Below, in pieces: positions 30,832-32,648 of a DNA stretch of 32,648 nt; position 1 is the stretch's first letter; every line of letters starts with the position of its first letter. The translations under genes were made by a program, and so were the position numbers. Location of the stretch: positions 1 to 32,648 of the forward strand of contig JAJCXZ010000100.1 in the NCBI GenBank assembly GCA_029263175.1, given 5' to 3'. This DNA is from Acidimicrobiales bacterium (GTDB lineage Bacteria > Actinomycetota > Acidimicrobiia > Acidimicrobiales > Aldehydirespiratoraceae). Under the pieces are notes generated by a model that was given only the letters and a program-made list of their open reading frames with translations, made no database searches and was not told the DNA's origin.

Positions 30832-30856
30832 CTCCTTGCCCGCAAGGGCAACTGTA
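30832..30856 (-). promoter_or_regulatory. Promoter, leader hairpin and ribosome binding site of the SLH gene
   Basis: On the minus strand TACAGT (30851-30856) is a -10 candidate. TTGCCC (30846-30851) pairs perfectly with GGGCAA (30836-30841) around the loop TTGC. The right arm shares its last two bases with the AAGGAG ribosome binding site (30832-30837), so folding could affect translation. Confidence 0.4.
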
Positions 30857-30888
30857 GTCGGCGAGTCGCCCGTCAGCACGGCGGGGTG

Positions 30889-31614
30889 TCAGCCCTGCGG
30901 AATGCTGTGCCCGATGTGGTGGACGAACTCGCCGCTCCTGTCGGCACCAAGAGGTGCGATCAGCAGGTCGGCGAGTTGATTCCCGATCTCCATCGGCGTC
31001 GAAACGAGACCCTGATCCCGAAGATCCCGATAGAACTCGGCCGCAGCCACCTCGGGGCCGGCGTTGAGAATTCGGTCGAGCAGAGGCGTGGCGACAGCGC
31101 CGGGGTAGACCCGCAGAATCGCCGTCTCGTCCAACTCGAGCGCTGCGGCTCGCATCGCCATCTGCGCGGCCGATTTCAGTATCGAATACGCGCCCCATCC
31201 GTCTCGAGGGGTTGCGGCCGAGTAGCTGTCGAGGATCACGGAGCGATCGACCGCGCCCACCCGCAGCAGGGCGGCCGTCAGCGCGACTGGAGCAGCAACA
31301 TGGACCTGGAAGTGGTGGGACAGCTCGTCTGGATCCAGGTCCGTCCAGGGCTGTGTCGGGACTGCGGTGGCGGCGCCATGAACGATGCTGGCCAGCGGCC
31401 GCCCGCCGACGCGAGCGACGATTCGGTTGCGATCAGCGAGGTCGCCCACGTCGCCGGCCACCGGCTCGATCAATCCGGGGTGCTCACCGGCGAGCGCCTG
31501 AAGGGGTTCGTCTCGGCGGGCGACCACTACGACTGACTCGCTCCGTTCGGCCAAGGCCAGCGCGGTCGCAAACCCCATGCCGGTCGATGCTCCGGTGACG
31601 AGATGGATGCTCAT
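30889..31614 (-). CDS. Short-chain dehydrogenase/reductase
   Basis: The 241-residue Rossmann protein starts SIHLVTGASTGMGFATALALAE, with the TGxxxGxG nucleotide-binding motif. VVVARRDEPL follows, the Arg suggesting NADP. Then come GDVGDLADRN, the active-site Ser in VILDSYSAATP, and YSILK (YxxxK). IVHGAATA replaces the usual NNAG motif, and LRVYPGAVATPLLDRI is the usual PG..TP loop. Catalytic residues are present, so it is probably an active oxidoreductase of unknown substrate. It lies 66 bases upstream of the SLH gene on the same strand. No convincing promoter is seen before its ATG. Confidence 0.87.
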   Translation of the reverse strand: MSIHLVTGASTGMGFATALALAERSESVVVVARRDEPLQALAGEHPGLIEPVAGDVGDLADRNRIVARVGGRPLASIVHGAATAVPTQPWTDLDPDELSHHFQVHVAAPVALTAALLRVGAVDRSVILDSYSAATPRDGWGAYSILKSAAQMAMRAAALELDETAILRVYPGAVATPLLDRILNAGPEVAAAEFYRDLRDQGLVSTPMEIGNQLADLLIAPLGADRSGEFVHHIGHSIPQG

Positions 31615-31655
31615 GTGGTGCAGTCAATCACGAGTGCCCTCCGTACTGCGGCTGG

Positions 31656-32480
31656 TCAGACGCCGTCGGCGACGCCGAGCAGGCGCTGGCGGCGAACGCC
31701 GGCCATCCCTCGCCAAGTCGAGACGAGTCCGATCGTCCATGCAATTGCGCCGATCACGATCGTGGTTGTGATCGTGCCGTAGATCGCCCCGGATGCCTGG
31801 GCGTAGCTGATGGCGATGAGAGGGAGCGTGATCAGGCCGGACGCTTGCTGAGCCGCAGCCGTCGACTTCACGCGTCCGGACAACCGCAGCACGAGCGAAA
31901 GGCCGATCAGAAGGAAGCCGGGCAGCACCCACAACATGAGCAGCCACCACTGTTGGGTGGGGAAGAACCAGCCGCCAACTTCGGGGCCGACGATCAGATT
32001 CACGATCAGGCTGTAGAGGGTGAACCCGACCATGGTGGTGAAATAGCCGGGCACGAGAGAGGCCATCAGCTTGCCGAGATAGATCTCTTTGGTGGCCGCC
32101 GGGGAGTGGGCGAGGAACTCACCGGTGCCACGTTCACGCTCTCCGACCAGGGTGGCAGCACCGACCGCGGTCGAGATCGTCAGCGGCACGACAACCGCCA
32201 TGGGCGCAAAGAGGAAGACGGCCAGGGCATACGACGTGCGGCCCTGTGGCGTGTCGCCCTTGATCTGTGCCTGCGCTTTGGCGGGAAGGACTTCGAGGGT
32301 GTTGGCGATGTTCTGAACCGCGTCGACATCGCCGAGCGAGGTGATCGACAAGAGCAACACCAGCGGCACGATCACGAAAAAGATGCCGCCGAGGATGCTC
32401 ATCGGCATCCAGAAATCCTTGGCCAGAACGAGCTGTTTGACGTCGGTTCGAGCGACGGTGAAGGTGCGGTGCCAGTTCAT
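31656..32480 (-). CDS. ABC-2 type transporter permease (NatB-like)
   Basis: The 274-residue protein begins NWHRTFTVARTDVKQLVLAKDFW, a cytoplasmic start typical of ABC-2 permeases. About six helices follow: ILGGIFFVIVPLVLLLSI, FLFAPMAVVVPLTISTAVGAATLVGERERGTGEFL, the YFTTMVGFTLYSLIVNLIVG helix, WLLMLWVLPGFLLIGLSLVL, LITLPLIAISYAQASGAIYG and a last one. GERERGT is the characteristic ABC-2 segment (E(R/K)E.GT). It works with the ATPase whose 3' end lies at the window edge; its ATG overlaps that gene's stop by four bases (ATGA). Substrate is unknown; the NatB likeness would suggest sodium or drug export, but this is weak. Confidence 0.85.
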   Translation of the reverse strand: MNWHRTFTVARTDVKQLVLAKDFWMPMSILGGIFFVIVPLVLLLSITSLGDVDAVQNIANTLEVLPAKAQAQIKGDTPQGRTSYALAVFLFAPMAVVVPLTISTAVGAATLVGERERGTGEFLAHSPAATKEIYLGKLMASLVPGYFTTMVGFTLYSLIVNLIVGPEVGGWFFPTQQWWLLMLWVLPGFLLIGLSLVLRLSGRVKSTAAAQQASGLITLPLIAISYAQASGAIYGTITTTIVIGAIAWTIGLVSTWRGMAGVRRQRLLGVADGV

Positions 32481-32648
32481 CGGGCCATCTCCTTCGGTAT
32501 GGATTCGCCGAGGTCGCGGGCACTCCGGCGCACCGCGAAGTAGAGCTCTTCGAGCGTTGGCTCGTGGGGCACGACGCCGGTCACACGAACGCCTGCCCGC
32601 ACGATCGCCGACACGACGTCGGGAGTGACCGACGGGTCGTCGAGAATG
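32477..32648 (-). CDS. ABC transporter ATP-binding protein, C-terminal fragment
   Basis: The gene runs off the right edge, so only the last 56 codons and the stop are visible. They end VPHEPTLEELYFAVRRSA...ESIPKEMAR. The phrase P(T)LEELY(F) near the C-terminus is typical of ATPases paired with ABC-2 permeases (PSLEDVFL-type tail). The reading frame is open to the edge, and the stop overlaps the permease start (ATGA), which supports the pairing. AAGGAG, within this gene, serves as the permease's ribosome binding site. Walker and signature motifs lie outside the window. Confidence 0.8.
   Translation of the reverse strand, partial: ILDDPSVTPDVVSAIVRAGVRVTGVVPHEPTLEELYFAVRRSARDLGESIPKEMAR

Noticed and set aside
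30823-30888. c-di-AMP (ydaO) riboswitch before the SLH transglycosylase gene
   Set aside because: Such switches often precede actinobacterial wall hydrolase genes, but the gap is only 66 bases and none of the conserved segments is visible.
1-32648. tRNA genes, CRISPR arrays, insertion sequences or prophage
   Set aside because: Intergenic gaps are all short (no more than about 130 bases) and none shows a tRNA fold, spaced direct repeats, transposase or integrase motif.

Overview
The window is GC-rich chromosomal DNA of a free-living actinobacterium, most likely of the class Acidimicrobiia (Ilumatobacter/Microtrichales type). That placement is an inference. It rests on an InhA-like enoyl-ACP reductase, a MshC-like mycothiol ligase, the gene order thrS - HIT - pgsA - acyltransferase - pimA ... 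pdxS - pdxT - yebC that also occurs in Mycobacterium, and many leaderless start codons preceded by TAnnnT -10 boxes. About 31 protein genes fill the window almost completely. No gap exceeds about 130 bases, and I see no tRNA, rRNA, CRISPR array, insertion sequence or phage gene.

Layout. 1-2.7 kb: a Flp-type prepilin with an acidic stalk, a small membrane protein, a DUF72 protein and a two-helix membrane protein. 2.7-5.4 kb: a tight three-gene cell-envelope operon (duplicated His-rich lipoprotein, cupredoxin-like lipoprotein, polytopic membrane protein whose predicted mature N-terminus is His), probably metal-related. 5.4-9.1 kb: a dienelactone hydrolase-family protein, and opposite it an M23 murein peptidase, a membrane-anchored trypsin-like protease and thiamine pyrophosphokinase. 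9.1-13.6 kb (minus strand): a heterodimeric ABC exporter followed by a TauE/SafE permease. 13.6-16.1 kb: two overlapping CNNM/HlyC-type genes. 16.1-18.9 kb: FabI/InhA (minus), MshC-like ligase and PlsC. 19.0-24.8 kb: thrS, HIT protein, an unknown membrane protein, phosphatidylinositol-phosphate synthase, PatA-like acyltransferase and PimA-like mannosyltransferase, i.e. the start of the phosphatidylinositol mannoside pathway. 24.9-29.5 kb: LemA, a degenerate M48 peptidase homologue, a DUF3048 lipoprotein, then PdxS, PdxT and YebC. 29.5-32.6 kb (minus): a secreted SLH-domain transglycosylase, an SDR oxidoreductase, and an ABC-2 permease with the tail of its ATPase at the window edge.

The genes are dominated by envelope functions: lipid and PIM synthesis, peptidoglycan hydrolysis, surface proteins and export. 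Translational coupling is common (TGATG, GTGA and ATGA overlaps). Transcription signals look mycobacterial: at eight or nine genes TAnnnT lies 6-9 bases before the start codon, and in three of these the hexamer begins with the stop codon of the preceding gene. The most unusual items are the putative metal operon, the Flp-like stalked pilin, the LemA/dead-M48/DUF3048 cluster, the stop-embedded promoters, and two copies of a palindrome with a CTGGGGTCTG-type core.
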